From assembly GCA_025057205.1 (NCBI GenBank), contig JANWXR010000004.1, positions 1 to 34,830 on the forward strand: a stretch of 34,830 nt of DNA, in the 5' to 3' direction. The notes below the pieces were generated by a model that was not told the DNA's origin, made no database searches, and saw only the letters and a list, made by a program, of their open reading frames with translations. The stretch comes from Anaerolineales bacterium. Lineage in GTDB: Bacteria > Chloroflexota > Anaerolineae > Anaerolineales > UBA6663. The translations under genes and the position numbers were made by a program. Positions 7,964-19,123 of the stretch are shown piece after piece. How positions within the stretch are numbered: the stretch's first letter is position 1; every line of letters begins with the position of its first letter.

Positions 7964-10375
7964 TCATTTCCCGATTTGAAACTCCACCCACTTCTTTCGC
8001 AGCCAATACGCACTACGCGATACGTAGCATGTTGCAGTCAACGCGCTCACCACAAGTCCCACCGACCACGTCCACGGCTCAAAGCGCATCTCAACGATGT
8101 GTTCGCCCGGCTCGGCTAGCGGCACGGCGCGGAAGGCAAAGTTGGCACGTAGCACTTCCACCTCGACCCCATTCACCCAGGCGCGCCAGCCGGGATACCA
8201 CACTTCGCTCAGCACCAGGTAGGCTGGGGCCGGCGTGCTCACAGCGATGCGGTAGGCCTCCGGCGAATAGTGCAGGTAGTAAAGATTTGAGTTCGGGGGT
8301 TGAAGGTCGGGCAGCGGCAGAAGCGCAGACGTTTCCAGCACGACCTCCCGTGTGGGGTCGAAGTCGGGCGCCACGATTGCGGCGAAGGCGGCCTCGCCAT
8401 CTGGCACTGCCCGCGCCGCGTACTTCAGGCTGATTCGCGGCTGCGCGTTGGTGTTCAGCCAGATGTCCACGCCGGGGTCGTCGTTGAAGACGGGGACGAT
8501 GTCCGGGTCGTCGGCGGGCGGCCGGTCTTTGGCGGCTACAATCCACTGCGCGCCGAGGAAGTCGTAGCGCGGCGCACCACGCGGCCCCATCGAGCCGATG
8601 TAGGTCTGATAAGCCGCCAGCACCAGCGGATTGCTCACCCCGCCGATGTCCTCCAACCCGTGCCGCGCTGCCGCGTCCGGCGCCCAGGCGCCCGTGGTCG
8701 AGTCAATGCGCGTCGGGCCGGGCCGGCTCTTCAGGTAACCAACGGCAACGGGATGTTGGAAGCCGAGCGTCGGGTCGGCGAAGTCCACCTCGACGAACGC
8801 GCCGTGGAAGAACAGGTCGGCGGCGAGGACGATGATGGCGAAGGCGGGGGCGAGGGAGGATAGAGAGTAGCGAGTAGAAAGTAGTAAGTAGGCGGCGAGG
8901 AGCAGGGCGAGGGTTACGGCCAAAGTCCAGAGCAGGTTCGATACCCGCTCTCCGGCTGGCGCTACGACAAGATATGCAATGACCAAGATTGCTACAGCCA
9001 CAACGCCAAATCCGGCAACCCATCGCCCTCTCTCTTTGCACTCCGCGTTCTCTGGGGTGAACACTCTCTGAAAGCCGAAGCCCGCCAGCACGGCCAGCCC
9101 CAGGTCGGTCAGCAGAACAAACCGCGCCGGCGCGCGCATTTGCGCAAAGCCGGGGACGAACTCGTAGAGCAAGCGATGCAGCGGCGTGTTCTCGCCGAGG
9201 GCGATGAGCAGGCTGAGGAAAGCAAGGGTTGCCCAGAACCCTTGGGTGCTGAGTCGGTGACCGGGTGAGTGAGCGATGAGGTGAGTGGAGCCGCTGTGCG
9301 AAGTTGTTGTGCCGGGCCTCTCAATCAAGGCGATGCCGGCGAAGACGAGCGGCAGCATGCCCAGGTAGCCCAGCTCAACGCGCAGCCACGGCCCCCAGTA
9401 ATCCGCGGCGCCGCGCCCGAAGAGCAGCGGTGAGACGAATCCGGCCAGCCCCGCCCAGGGCAGGGAGTACAGCGCGGCTTCGGGGTACCTCAGCCGCGCG
9501 CGCGCCGTGTACTGGGTCAGCTCAAGCGCCGGCAGCAACGCCAGGGCGCTCAGGCCGAGGGCGGCGAGGAAGACGAGGCTGAGGAGAATCGCAGAGCGTA
9601 TTGCGTATTTCGTATTCCGTTCACGCAACACGCAATACGCTATACGCCATACTCCCATACAGCCTATTGCCCCAAAGCTTATCAGCATCATCTGCGCGTG
9701 GCCGGCCAGCGCAGCGATGCTCAGCACCGCGCCTGCGGCCAGCGCCCAGTTCACGCTGCGGCGCGTCAGGCTGAGATGCAAACAGGCCAGCGCCAGCGGC
9801 AGCCAGGCCGACACCGCGACGATGTTCAGGTTGCCGATGTGCGTGACCAGGACATCGGAGAACATGAAGGCGACGGCGGCAAAAATAGAAGGAAGAAGGA
9901 AGAAGGAAGAAGGTGGAAAGAAGGGAGAAGGAAGAGGGTGGAAGGTTGAGGTTGGAGTGGCGTGAGCGCCCGCTTTAGTGTTCTCTTGCGTGCCGAGTAG
10001 GACTCGCATTAATACATACATCGAAGCGCCGGCCAGCCAGAAGTGAAAGACCACCAGCCATTCGATAGCGCGGTAGGGGAAAGAGGGCGCCAGCGCGAAG
10101 GCGAGCAGGTTGGGGGGGTAGAACAGGCCGCTCTGGTTATCGGCGGCGAAGGGCATGCCGGCGTAGAGCGTCTCGTTCCACAGCGGAATGCGCCCGCTCC
10201 ATAGCGCACGCGCTGCGTACGAGTACGTCGGCCAGAGGAAGGAGGCCAGGTCACCGCCGCCGCGCGGGATCCACGCCACGCCCAGCGTCACCGGCCAGAA
10301 GAAGATAAGCGCCAGGCCCGCCAGCGCCGCCAGCGCGATCCAGTCATGACGATGCCGGCGAAGCCAGACACCCAT
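7964..10375 (-). CDS. YfhO-like multi-pass membrane protein carrying translated repeats
   Basis: This 803-aa polytopic membrane protein has the family opening FFWPVTLG...GGGDLASFLWP and DNQSGLFYPPNLLAFAL, about a dozen hydrophobic helices, and a soluble C-terminal part ending in one more helix. YfhO relatives (GT-C-like fold) are linked to glycosylation of cell-envelope polymers; here the function is inferred only. The coding sequence holds several in-frame segments that look like intergenic repeats read as protein: STFHPLPSPFFPPSSFFLLPS (GGAAGAA tracts, 9880-9960), RIAYCVLRERNTKYAIR (9597-9657), YLLLSTRYSLSS (8843-8895), FTPENAECKERGRW (9030-9062), and the extreme C-terminus (7990-8035). None breaks the frame. 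The gene is 19 bp after the GNAT gene and 24 bp before the SDR. Confidence 0.82.
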   Translation of the reverse strand: MGVWLRRHRHDWIALAALAGLALIFFWPVTLGVAWIPRGGGDLASFLWPTYSYAARALWSGRIPLWNETLYAGMPFAADNQSGLFYPPNLLAFALAPSFPYRAIEWLVVFHFWLAGASMYVLMRVLLGTQENTKAGAHATPTSTFHPLPSPFFPPSSFFLLPSIFAAVAFMFSDVLVTHIGNLNIVAVSAWLPLALACLHLSLTRRSVNWALAAGAVLSIAALAGHAQMMLISFGAIGCMGVWRIAYCVLRERNTKYAIRSAILLSLVFLAALGLSALALLPALELTQYTARARLRYPEAALYSLPWAGLAGFVSPLLFGRGAADYWGPWLRVELGYLGMLPLVFAGIALIERPGTTTSHSGSTHLIAHSPGHRLSTQGFWATLAFLSLLIALGENTPLHRLLYEFVPGFAQMRAPARFVLLTDLGLAVLAGFGFQRVFTPENAECKERGRWVAGFGVVAVAILVIAYLVVAPAGERVSNLLWTLAVTLALLLAAYLLLSTRYSLSSLAPAFAIIVLAADLFFHGAFVEVDFADPTLGFQHPVAVGYLKSRPGPTRIDSTTGAWAPDAAARHGLEDIGGVSNPLVLAAYQTYIGSMGPRGAPRYDFLGAQWIVAAKDRPPADDPDIVPVFNDDPGVDIWLNTNAQPRISLKYAARAVPDGEAAFAAIVAPDFDPTREVVLETSALLPLPDLQPPNSNLYYLHYSPEAYRIAVSTPAPAYLVLSEVWYPGWRAWVNGVEVEVLRANFAFRAVPLAEPGEHIVEMRFEPWTWSVGLVVSALTATCYVSRSAYWLRKKWVEFQIGK

Positions 10376-10394
10376 CCGTAATTGCCCGGGCCGT

Positions 10395-10826
10395 TTACGG
10401 TTGAAGGATCTTGGTCAGAATGCGCACCGGCATCTCGCTCCAGCCACGCGCTTCGTAGAACGGGATCACCTCGGTGTTCTGCGGCGTGATGAGCAGATAG
10501 ACCTTGCGGCAGCCCTTCGCCTGCAGGCGGGATTCGACCTCGCGCAGTAGGGCCGCGCCCAGACCGTTGCCGCGCAGCTCGGCGGCCACAGCGAGGTGAT
10601 AAATCAGCCCGCGCCTTCCATCCCACCCGCCGATGACCGTGCCGGCCAGGCGCCCCGCCACTTCGGCGACGAGGAAAAGGTCTGGGTCGCGCGTCAGCTT
10701 CTTGGCAATTTCATCGCGCGTGTCGGAGAGGCCGACGCCGATGCCCGGCCCGGCGTTGCGCCAGAGCGCCAGCGCCGCTTCGTAGTCGCGGTCGAGGTCG
10801 AATTCGCGCAGGGTGAAGGTGAGCAC
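10395..10826 (-). CDS. GNAT family N-acetyltransferase
   Basis: This 143-aa acetyl-CoA-dependent acetyltransferase has the usual layout: N-terminal strand-helix (LTFTLREFDLDRDYEAALALWRN), central strands (DLFLVAEVAGRLAGTVIGGWDG), the acetyl-CoA motif A (HLAVAAELRGNGLGAALLREVE, with RGNGLG) and a C-terminal YEARGW. The motif YLLITPQNTEVIPFYEARGWSE suggests YpeA/RimI-like relatives, but the substrate is unknown. The start is a GTG; no upstream ATG fits. It lies between the PHP-AlbA_2 gene and the YfhO gene on the same strand and may share their transcript. Confidence 0.88.
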   Translation of the reverse strand: MLTFTLREFDLDRDYEAALALWRNAGPGIGVGLSDTRDEIAKKLTRDPDLFLVAEVAGRLAGTVIGGWDGRRGLIYHLAVAAELRGNGLGAALLREVESRLQAKGCRKVYLLITPQNTEVIPFYEARGWSEMPVRILTKILQP

Positions 10827-10849
10827 GATTTACGACGGGGCCTGGCGGG

Positions 10850-12637
10850 TCAGTCTTCTTCGCCGCCGACGATGCGCTTCCACGCGCCGTGGATGCCGTC
10901 CTCGGTGACGCCGTAGTAGACGTAGATGTGGCCGTTGATGCGCTGTGCCAGGTCGTAGCGGGTGACGCCGCCGCGGGTCGTCTTCTTGATGAGCGCTCGG
11001 TCGTTCTGCCAGTGGAGGCGGGCCGGGTCCAGCCGGCCGCTTTCATGCTCGGTGATGGCGTAGTGCCAGAGCTTGCGGGCGCTGGCTCGAGTCACGTTCT
11101 TCACCACGTTGCCGTTGCGCAGGTCGCGCATGGTGTGATACTTGCGGCCGTTGCGCTCTTCGGTGGCGACGATTTCGACGCCGGTTCGGGGCGCGTCGCG
11201 CAGCGCTTCGGGGGTGGAGGGCGTTGCCGCCGGCAGACCGGCGGGCGCTTCGGCGGCGGAGTCGGGCGCGGGCGGGGGAACAGGTGACAACGCCGGCCCG
11301 GTCGCCTGACCTGTGCCGTGCACCAATCCCCGACCTGCCCGGCCGCGCAGCACCAGCTGCACGATCTCATCGCGCACGGCCATGGAGGTCTCGGCTTCAT
11401 CCCGCACGTAGATTTTGTAATCCTCGACGGCGTAGGGCGGGTCGTCGCCGCGTGGCGTGAGGATGCGAATGATGGTCTTGCCCCTCGTCTCCAGCGTGTC
11501 CACCGTACACTCGAGGTGGGGCGTAATCATCTGGTCAATGGCCGCGCGCAGCTCGCCGGCGGTCTGCTTCGGGTTCGGCACGCCGTGCGGCGACTGCTTG
11601 GGGTCGGCACTGACGCCGATGTAGACCGTGCCGCCGTTGGTGTTGGCGAACGCGCAGACATCGGCGATGATGGCGTACTGTTTGCCGCCGCGCACCTGCG
11701 CGCTCTCGTGGAAGGACTGCACGATGTTAGGGCCTTCTTCGCGCGCCTGCTGCACGTAGTCGAACTCAACTTCGGCGGTAGGGCTGTGCGGGCGGGTGCG
11801 GGCGAAGTCGTTGCCGGCGAACAGCTCCTTCAGCGACTCAAAGCTGACGTCATCAAGGAGCACATCGGTGGCGCGGTCGCCGACGCCCAAGTTCTTGGGG
11901 TTGGCCGGATCGCGGCGCAGCCGGTGGGCGTCCGAACCCTGGATGCAGTGCATCCGGCGCGGATATTCGGGTTTGGAGCCGTTGAAGAAGCCTTTGGTGG
12001 AGCCGCGCCCTTTGCGGTCAAGGTCGGTCACTTCGAGCGCAGCCAGGTGCGGGTCTTGGGTATAGGCGATGCGCGTTTGCCCACCGAAGCCGAGGCCGCG
12101 CATAGCCACGCCGTTGGACGAGTTGGCGTGTGCAGCAATGGCGATGCCGCCCGCCTCGGTGATAAGGCGATAGGCGGTGAGCACGTCGGCGGTTGCGCCC
12201 ACCTGCGCCGAGCCGAGGTCAATCTGGTCGCGCGGCACGTGAAGGCTGAGCAGCAGGTGCTCCAGCTCGCGGCTCGGCGTGTCCGGGGGGAAGATGCCCA
12301 GGACATGAAAGCCGAAGGTGGCGGTGAACTCGAAGCCGGGCAGGACGAGGATTTTCTGCATCAGCCGGCGATACTCGGCCAGACGGCGCTGCTCGTCCGG
12401 CAAGATGCGGCCGAGGCGTTCGAGGAATTCCAGTTCGCGGATTTCATCTTTGAGTCGCCGGATGCCGGCCACCGTGTTGTGGTCGGTGATGGCGATGATG
12501 TCCAGGCCGCGCGCTTCGGCGCGCTGGAGGATGTCGAGGTAAGTAACGTTGGGTTCCTGGTAATCACTCGAGGCGGGGGTGTGGATGTGTAAGTCCATCA
12601 CGCGCCAGCTTCGGGCGCGTTTTGTCTTGGGGGGCAT
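10850..12637 (-). CDS. PHP-domain phosphoesterase fused to AlbA_2 (Schlafen-like) domain
   Basis: The N-terminus is a metal-dependent PHP phosphoesterase: DLHIHT (HxH), ITDHNT, an acidic residue in GFEFT, HANSSNG and GSDAHR. All the usual metal ligands appear present (about residues 14-230). Residues about 300-420 match the AlbA_2 ATP/nucleic-acid-binding domain: [34 protein letters not shown], then an [17 protein letters not shown] tail. A Pro/Ala-rich linker ([20 protein letters not shown]) leads to a C-terminal domain (about 490-595) I do not recognise. An alternative start is Met14 (MDLHIHT). The PHP part may cleave a phosphoester or nucleotide, and the AlbA_2 part may bind nucleic acid or nucleotide. 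The actual substrate is unknown. Confidence 0.85.
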   Translation of the reverse strand: MPPKTKRARSWRVMDLHIHTPASSDYQEPNVTYLDILQRAEARGLDIIAITDHNTVAGIRRLKDEIRELEFLERLGRILPDEQRRLAEYRRLMQKILVLPGFEFTATFGFHVLGIFPPDTPSRELEHLLLSLHVPRDQIDLGSAQVGATADVLTAYRLITEAGGIAIAAHANSSNGVAMRGLGFGGQTRIAYTQDPHLAALEVTDLDRKGRGSTKGFFNGSKPEYPRRMHCIQGSDAHRLRRDPANPKNLGVGDRATDVLLDDVSFESLKELFAGNDFARTRPHSPTAEVEFDYVQQAREEGPNIVQSFHESAQVRGGKQYAIIADVCAFANTNGGTVYIGVSADPKQSPHGVPNPKQTAGELRAAIDQMITPHLECTVDTLETRGKTIIRILTPRGDDPPYAVEDYKIYVRDEAETSMAVRDEIVQLVLRGRAGRGLVHGTGQATGPALSPVPPPAPDSAAEAPAGLPAATPSTPEALRDAPRTGVEIVATEERNGRKYHTMRDLRNGNVVKNVTRASARKLWHYAITEHESGRLDPARLHWQNDRALIKKTTRGGVTRYDLAQRINGHIYVYYGVTEDGIHGAWKRIVGGEED

Positions 12638-12652
12638 AAGATTCCGAAAGGT

Positions 12653-13009
12653 TCAGGCCAGCACGCGCTGTAACATGGCCGTAAGCGCGTCCGGCGGGTA
12701 GGGTTTGAGTAGAAAGTGGTCGGCGCCGGCGGCCTTGCATTGCTCTTCCATATCCATGCCGGAGGTCATGATGACCGGGAGGCCGGTCAACTCCGGGGTC
12801 TGGCGTAGGGCACGCAGGACCTCCATGCCGTCGGCACCGGCCAGGTGCACGTCCATCAGTATTGCATCGGGTTTGAAGTTCAGGGCTTCCACAAGCACCC
12901 GGTCGCCATGGGGTACCACGCGCACCACGTAGCCGTCAAGCTCCAGCAGCGCCTGTAAAAGCCCGGTCATTGTCCGGTCATCGTCTACAATCAGGATGTT
13001 CTTTGGCAC
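12653..13009 (-). CDS. Second stand-alone receiver (REC) protein
   Basis: This CheY-size receiver (about 119 aa) has the acidic pair ILIVDDD, the phospho-acceptor in AILMDVHLAGADG, the Thr/Ser switch in VIMTSGMD and the Lys in FLLKPYPP. The track ORF (start 13216) extends back into the end of lon and includes 69 residues with no receiver homology. A GTG at 13009 (VPKNILIVDDD) is the fitting start. There is no output domain. It has its own promoter between lon and this start, and stops 15 bp before the PHP gene, so the two may be co-transcribed. Its partner kinase is unknown. Confidence 0.87.
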   Translation of the reverse strand: MPKNILIVDDDRTMTGLLQALLELDGYVVRVVPHGDRVLVEALNFKPDAILMDVHLAGADGMEVLRALRQTPELTGLPVIMTSGMDMEEQCKAAGADHFLLKPYPPDALTAMLQRVLA

Positions 13010-13082
13010 GTTCCACTTGCCCTTATGAAATTCTGGCTTGTCGGTTCCGTTCTGTTTTCTGGCAAGGTATTCGGTCGCTCTT

Positions 13083-13112
13083 AGTATACGCGTCTCTCCA
13101 TCCGGCTGCGAA
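13083..13112 (-). promoter_or_regulatory. Sigma-70-type promoter of the second receiver gene
   Basis: On the minus strand there is TTCGCA (13112-13107), an 18-bp spacer and TATACT (13088-13083). It lies between the lon stop and the receiver's GTG start, with a leader of about 70 nt. Confidence 0.5.
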
Positions 13113-13115
13113 GGG

Positions 13116-15746
<2,631 letters not shown>

Positions 15747-15782
15747 CTCAGCGCCGCCGGGTCTGCCCCACGGGGTCGGGCG

Positions 15783-16211
15783 TTAGCGGATTTCCAGGCG
15801 CCGAGGCTGGAGCTTGGGCAGGGTGATGCGTAGGAAGCCGTCTTCGTACTCCGCCTGAATCTCGGCGGTCGCCACGGCGGTGGGCAATTCGACGTCAACG
15901 CGAAATTCCCCAAAATTGATTTCGATCTGATGATAGGACCGGGGCACGGAACGGTCGTGCGGGCGTATGCCGGCAATCATCAGACGGCGGTCTTGTAACT
16001 CAATTGAGATGTTCTCACGCCGCATCCCGGCCAGCTCCACCTGTACGACGATGGCCGTCTCGGTCTCATAGATGTCGGTCGGGGGCCGCCAGGCATGCGA
16101 GCGACGACTGGCTAGCCAACCCGTGCCGGTGGAGTATGCGCCTGTGAAAAGGACTTCGACCAACGAGGGGTCGTCTGAGGGGCGGGATTGTCGAGGCCGG
16201 TGCGCGGTCAT
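15783..16211 (-). CDS. Small heat-shock protein, Hsp20/alpha-crystallin family
   Basis: This ATP-independent holdase chaperone of 142 aa has a short N-terminus and an alpha-crystallin domain: PPTDIYETETAIVVQVELAGMRRENISIELQDRRLMIAG, ending with the conserved EYEDGFLRITLPKL. A short C-terminal LEIR stands where an IxI-type motif would be. The track ORF begins at a TTG (16238), but the ATG at 16211 (MTAHRPRQ) has a strong GGAGG 8 nt upstream, so I place the start there. It lies upstream of lon on the same strand, consistent with joint heat or stress expression. No CIRCE-type operator was seen. Confidence 0.92.
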   Translation of the reverse strand: MTAHRPRQSRPSDDPSLVEVLFTGAYSTGTGWLASRRSHAWRPPTDIYETETAIVVQVELAGMRRENISIELQDRRLMIAGIRPHDRSVPRSYHQIEINFGEFRVDVELPTAVATAEIQAEYEDGFLRITLPKLQPRRLEIR

Positions 16212-16285
16212 CGCTGAAGCCTCCAAGCTTGCGAGCAATTCATCGGTGCCGGAATTCTACCATAGCCTCCACCGAGAACCTCGTT

Positions 16286-16377
16286 GGTGTGCACGCAAAA
16301 CATGTCAGTCGCACCCTGAGCGGAGCGAAGCGCAGTCGAAGGGGCGGCACGTTCCCTGACAACTTGGCGTGCACACC
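16286..16377. mobile_element. MITE-like element B (92 bp) with 6-bp target duplication
   Basis: The perfect 11-bp terminal repeats GGTGTGCACGC and GCGTGCACACC bound the element, with a second matching block GTCAG/CTGAC inside. The hexamer CTCGTT directly flanks both ends (16280-16285 and 16378-16383). Its core CCCTGAGCGGAGCGAAG...CAGTCGAAGGG is a palindromic motif. It encodes nothing. Confidence 0.55.
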
Positions 16378-16410
16378 CTCGTTGGAACCGCGAAGACCCG
16401 GAGGATGCGA

Positions 16411-16531
16411 GTCAATGCTCCGCTATCCTGATTGAGCCACAGATGTCGCAGATTTTTGCGGAAAAGAGTCTGTGACTATCTGCGATGTTTGTGGAATCTC
16501 CAGCCCATCGGCGATTATGGCCTGAGACGTT
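16411..16531. mobile_element. MITE-like element A, diverged copy 2
   Basis: The sequence aligns by eye with the element at 5632-5756: GCTATCCTGATTGAGCC against GCTGTCCTGATTTATCC, then CGCAGATTTTTGCGG, CTGTGACTATCTGCGATGTTTGTGGA and CCTGAGACGTT. The terminal repeats are degraded, and no clear target duplication remains. Together with element B it fills most of the gap 16239-16635, in which I see no gene. Confidence 0.45.
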
Positions 16532-16635
16532 GTGGATGCAAAAGAGAACAAAGGCGAATCCTTCGCCCTGTTCGCCGCTCTCTTCGCGCCTCGGCGGCGA
16601 GTGCGCGGTATTTGAGGCCCCGCTGCCGGTCAATC

Positions 16636-18054
16636 TCAGTTACCGAACACCATCAGCACGACACGCGGCGTGAGGAAGGCCTCAAGCAGGGCAGCCATCG
16701 CCAGCAGGGGAATGACCAGCCCAAGCAAAATCTTGGCCCAATCGGCCAGCGCCAGCAACCAGCCTTCGCTTAGAGTCTTGCCGGGCGGCGGCGCGATGAC
16801 GCTGGCGCCCAGGCGCAGAATCGCACCGCCGGCGAGCAGGGCCGCCGGGATTTCGGCCACGCCGTGCGGCAGGATGAAGGCGGCGAAGAACGACAGCGGC
16901 GAGACGCCGGCCAGCGCCAGCTGCCCGGCGAAGAAGCCGGTGAGCGCCAGCGGCACCATCAACAGGACGATGGCCAGCACGCCCCACGAAAATATGCCGA
17001 GAAGCGAGGCGAAGCCGAGCGCGCGCAGGTTGATGAGGAAGACCCAGCTCGCACCGGTGGGCGAGAAGAAACCGAACTGCGCGAAATGCTCAGCGGTGTC
17101 CTCCAGCAGCCGGAAGTTGCCCGCAACAAACAGGTTGGGATACTGCGACGCCTGGCTGTAGCCGAGGAGCACGGCGCCGAACAGCGCCAGTCCGAGCACC
17201 GCAATTGGTGCGCGCAGGCGCGCAACCGTCGGGAACACTTCTTTCCGGTACCAGCCGGCAAGGCCCGCTCTCTGGCCTGCGCCTACAAAGCCCTGCGCAA
17301 AGGTGCGCCAGGCTGCTTTCAGGTTAAGCTCGTCCAGGTCGCGGCCCAGCAGTTCTTCGCGATTGAAAAGTTGCACGCCCATTCGCAGCAGGATGAACAG
17401 GATGAGCAACAGCGCCAACAGAATCCACCAGAGGGCCTCGTACCGTCCCCAAAGCATGATGACGCTCTCTCCCTGAATGAGCAGGGCAAAGGGGATGATG
17501 ATGAACGAAGCCAGCAGGTTAGCAGCGCGCACCGAGGTGGCCTGCGAGGAAACCACAACCGCCCCGGCGACCATCACTAATCCTTGCACGGTGGTCAGCG
17601 CCAATATCTGTATCAGGAGGACAGGCTCAGCAAACCAGCCCACCGTCAGCGCCAGGCCGACCAGATAGACGAAGATGCCGAGATACGATGACAGCAGTGG
17701 CGGGAGAGTGGAGGCCAGAATCTTGCCGACGTACAGTTCCGTGTCTGTGAGCGGCGAAGCCAGCAGCGGCTCCAGGCTGTGCCGTTCCTTCTCGCCGACG
17801 AAGCTCTCCAGCGCGATGACGAGCGAGACGGAGATGGGGAAGAAGCCGACTACCATCAACAGGAAGGGCACCAGCCGCTCACCAAGGATGTTCGCGCCGT
17901 GCTGCGCCATGAAGTCGAGCATGCGGTCGGCGGTGAAGTTCATCAACAGTGGGAAGAAGAGGGTGAGCACCACCACCGGGAAGATGATTCGCCAGTCGCG
18001 CAGCTGGTCGCGTAACTCGCGGCGGGTGACGATGAGGGCGCGGGAGAGAGTCAT
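16636..18054 (-). CDS. ABC-2 type transporter permease (NatB-like)
   Basis: This is the membrane partner of the ATPase encoded just upstream. Its 472 aa begin with a basic cytosolic stretch (TRRELRDQLRDW) and a first helix (IIFPVVVLTLFFPLL), followed by a large loop, then helices including MVVGFFPISVSLVIALE. The ESFVGEKERHSLEPLLASPLTDTELYVGK block typical of ABC-2 exporters follows. There are about a dozen hydrophobic segments in total, organised as two clusters. The substrate is unknown; NatAB relatives export sodium or drugs. The start is 11 bp after the ATPase stop, so the pair is an operon. Downstream is the repeat-rich gap. Confidence 0.87.
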   Translation of the reverse strand: MTLSRALIVTRRELRDQLRDWRIIFPVVVLTLFFPLLMNFTADRMLDFMAQHGANILGERLVPFLLMVVGFFPISVSLVIALESFVGEKERHSLEPLLASPLTDTELYVGKILASTLPPLLSSYLGIFVYLVGLALTVGWFAEPVLLIQILALTTVQGLVMVAGAVVVSSQATSVRAANLLASFIIIPFALLIQGESVIMLWGRYEALWWILLALLLILFILLRMGVQLFNREELLGRDLDELNLKAAWRTFAQGFVGAGQRAGLAGWYRKEVFPTVARLRAPIAVLGLALFGAVLLGYSQASQYPNLFVAGNFRLLEDTAEHFAQFGFFSPTGASWVFLINLRALGFASLLGIFSWGVLAIVLLMVPLALTGFFAGQLALAGVSPLSFFAAFILPHGVAEIPAALLAGGAILRLGASVIAPPPGKTLSEGWLLALADWAKILLGLVIPLLAMAALLEAFLTPRVVLMVFGN

Positions 18055-18065
18055 GGGGGAAATTG

Positions 18066-18980
18066 TTACTGGTGCGCAATGACTTGCAGGTACACGTCTT
18101 CCAGGCTGCGCGGCACTTCGGCGAGGGTGATGACGGGCACGCGGCGTTCGGTCAGGCGCTGCAGGATGAGCGGGTTGTAGGTCGCCGGATCGGGCGTGCG
18201 GTAGCGCAGCCAGTTGTCGCCGGCCTCCACGATTTCAACGAGGTCGGACAGGGAATGGGCGACGCCGTTGAGCGGAGCCGCTGTGCGCAGTTCGAGCAGG
18301 GCCGGGCCGAGCAGGTCGCGTTTGAGTTGCTCCGGCGAGCCGCGCGCAACGATGGTTCCACGCCGGATGATAGCGATCTGGTCGGCCAACTGCTCGGCCT
18401 CGGTCAGGTTGTGGGTGCAGAGGATGATGGCGCGGTTGGCCGAGCGCAACTGGGAGATGGCGTCGCGCACCAGCCGTGCCGACTCGGGGTCCATGGCCGA
18501 AGTCGGCTCGTCGAGCAACAGGACGGGCGGGTCGTGCAGCAGGGCGCGGATCAGCGCCAGCTTTTGGCGCATGCCTTTGGAATACTCGCCGAGTCGCTTG
18601 GAGACGGCCTCGCTCATCCCGAAGCGTTCTAGCCAATAGGTGGCGCGTTTCCGGCAGACGGCGGGTGAAAGGCCGTACAGCTCACCGAAGAAGCTTAGGT
18701 ATTCCTCGGCCTGCATGCGGAAATACAGGCCATGATGTTCGGTGAGCACACCGACGCTGCGACGCACCGCCTCCGCTTGGCGCACCACGTCGTAACCGGC
18801 GACGCGCGCCCAGCCTGAAGTCGGTTTGAGGATGGCGTGCAGCATGCGCACGGTGGTGGTCTTGCCGGCGCCGTTGGGGCCAAGTAGCGCCAGCACCTCG
18901 CCGGGCTGCACGTGGAGCGAAAGGCCGCGCACTGCGATGAAGTCGTCGAACTGCTTGACCAGTTCGTGAGCTTCGACCAT
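18066..18980 (-). CDS. ABC transporter ATP-binding protein (NatA-like)
   Basis: This 304-aa nucleotide-binding subunit energises the permease encoded 11 bp downstream. Walker A is GPNGAGKTT (about residue 35), the signature is YSKGMRQKLALIRALLHDP with KGMRQ in place of the canonical SGGQ as in many NatA/CcmA-type exporters, Walker B is VLLLDEPTSAMDP, and the switch His is in CTHNL. The C-terminal 80 residues form an accessory domain. The ATG at 18980 is preceded by TATAAT ending 6 nt upstream and has no ribosome site. Confidence 0.93.
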   Translation of the reverse strand: MVEAHELVKQFDDFIAVRGLSLHVQPGEVLALLGPNGAGKTTTVRMLHAILKPTSGWARVAGYDVVRQAEAVRRSVGVLTEHHGLYFRMQAEEYLSFFGELYGLSPAVCRKRATYWLERFGMSEAVSKRLGEYSKGMRQKLALIRALLHDPPVLLLDEPTSAMDPESARLVRDAISQLRSANRAIILCTHNLTEAEQLADQIAIIRRGTIVARGSPEQLKRDLLGPALLELRTAAPLNGVAHSLSDLVEIVEAGDNWLRYRTPDPATYNPLILQRLTERRVPVITLAEVPRSLEDVYLQVIAHQ

Positions 18981-18986
18981 GTCCCA

Positions 18987-18992
18987 ATTATA
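18987..18992 (-). promoter_or_regulatory. -10 element (TATAAT) 6 nt before the ABC ATPase ATG
   Basis: On the minus strand the perfect hexamer TATAAT is followed by 6 nt and then the ATG, so the transcript would start at about the ATG (leaderless). No good -35 is visible at the right distance. Confidence 0.45.
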
Positions 18993-19123
18993 GAGCCTGT
19001 GCGGGCACTGAACTGGGCGGAAAAGTTGGCGCAGGGTCGCGGCGTCAGGGGCGAGCGTCGCTTGCTTCAGCGGGTTCTCACAGGCAGGTTTGTCAACAGC
19101 CGCCGCCGCAAGTCGTTGCCTGC

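Noticed and set aside
9880-9960. GGAAGAA tract considered as a CRISPR or tandem-repeat array
   Set aside because: Units are 7 bp with no spacers, and it is translated in frame as part of the YfhO-like protein.
11318-12592. Plus-strand 424-aa ORF
   Set aside because: It is a shadow of the PHP-AlbA_2 gene; the composition (Val/Gly/His-rich, no motif) is typical of antisense frames.
10850-13009. PHP-AlbA_2 plus receiver as a new defence system
   Set aside because: No accompanying nuclease, methylase or toxin; neighbours are housekeeping genes, so only the fusion itself is reported.
16432-16773. Plus-strand 113-aa ORF in the repeat-rich gap
   Set aside because: It covers MITE-like repeat and the antisense end of the ABC permease, with no ribosome site and no domain.
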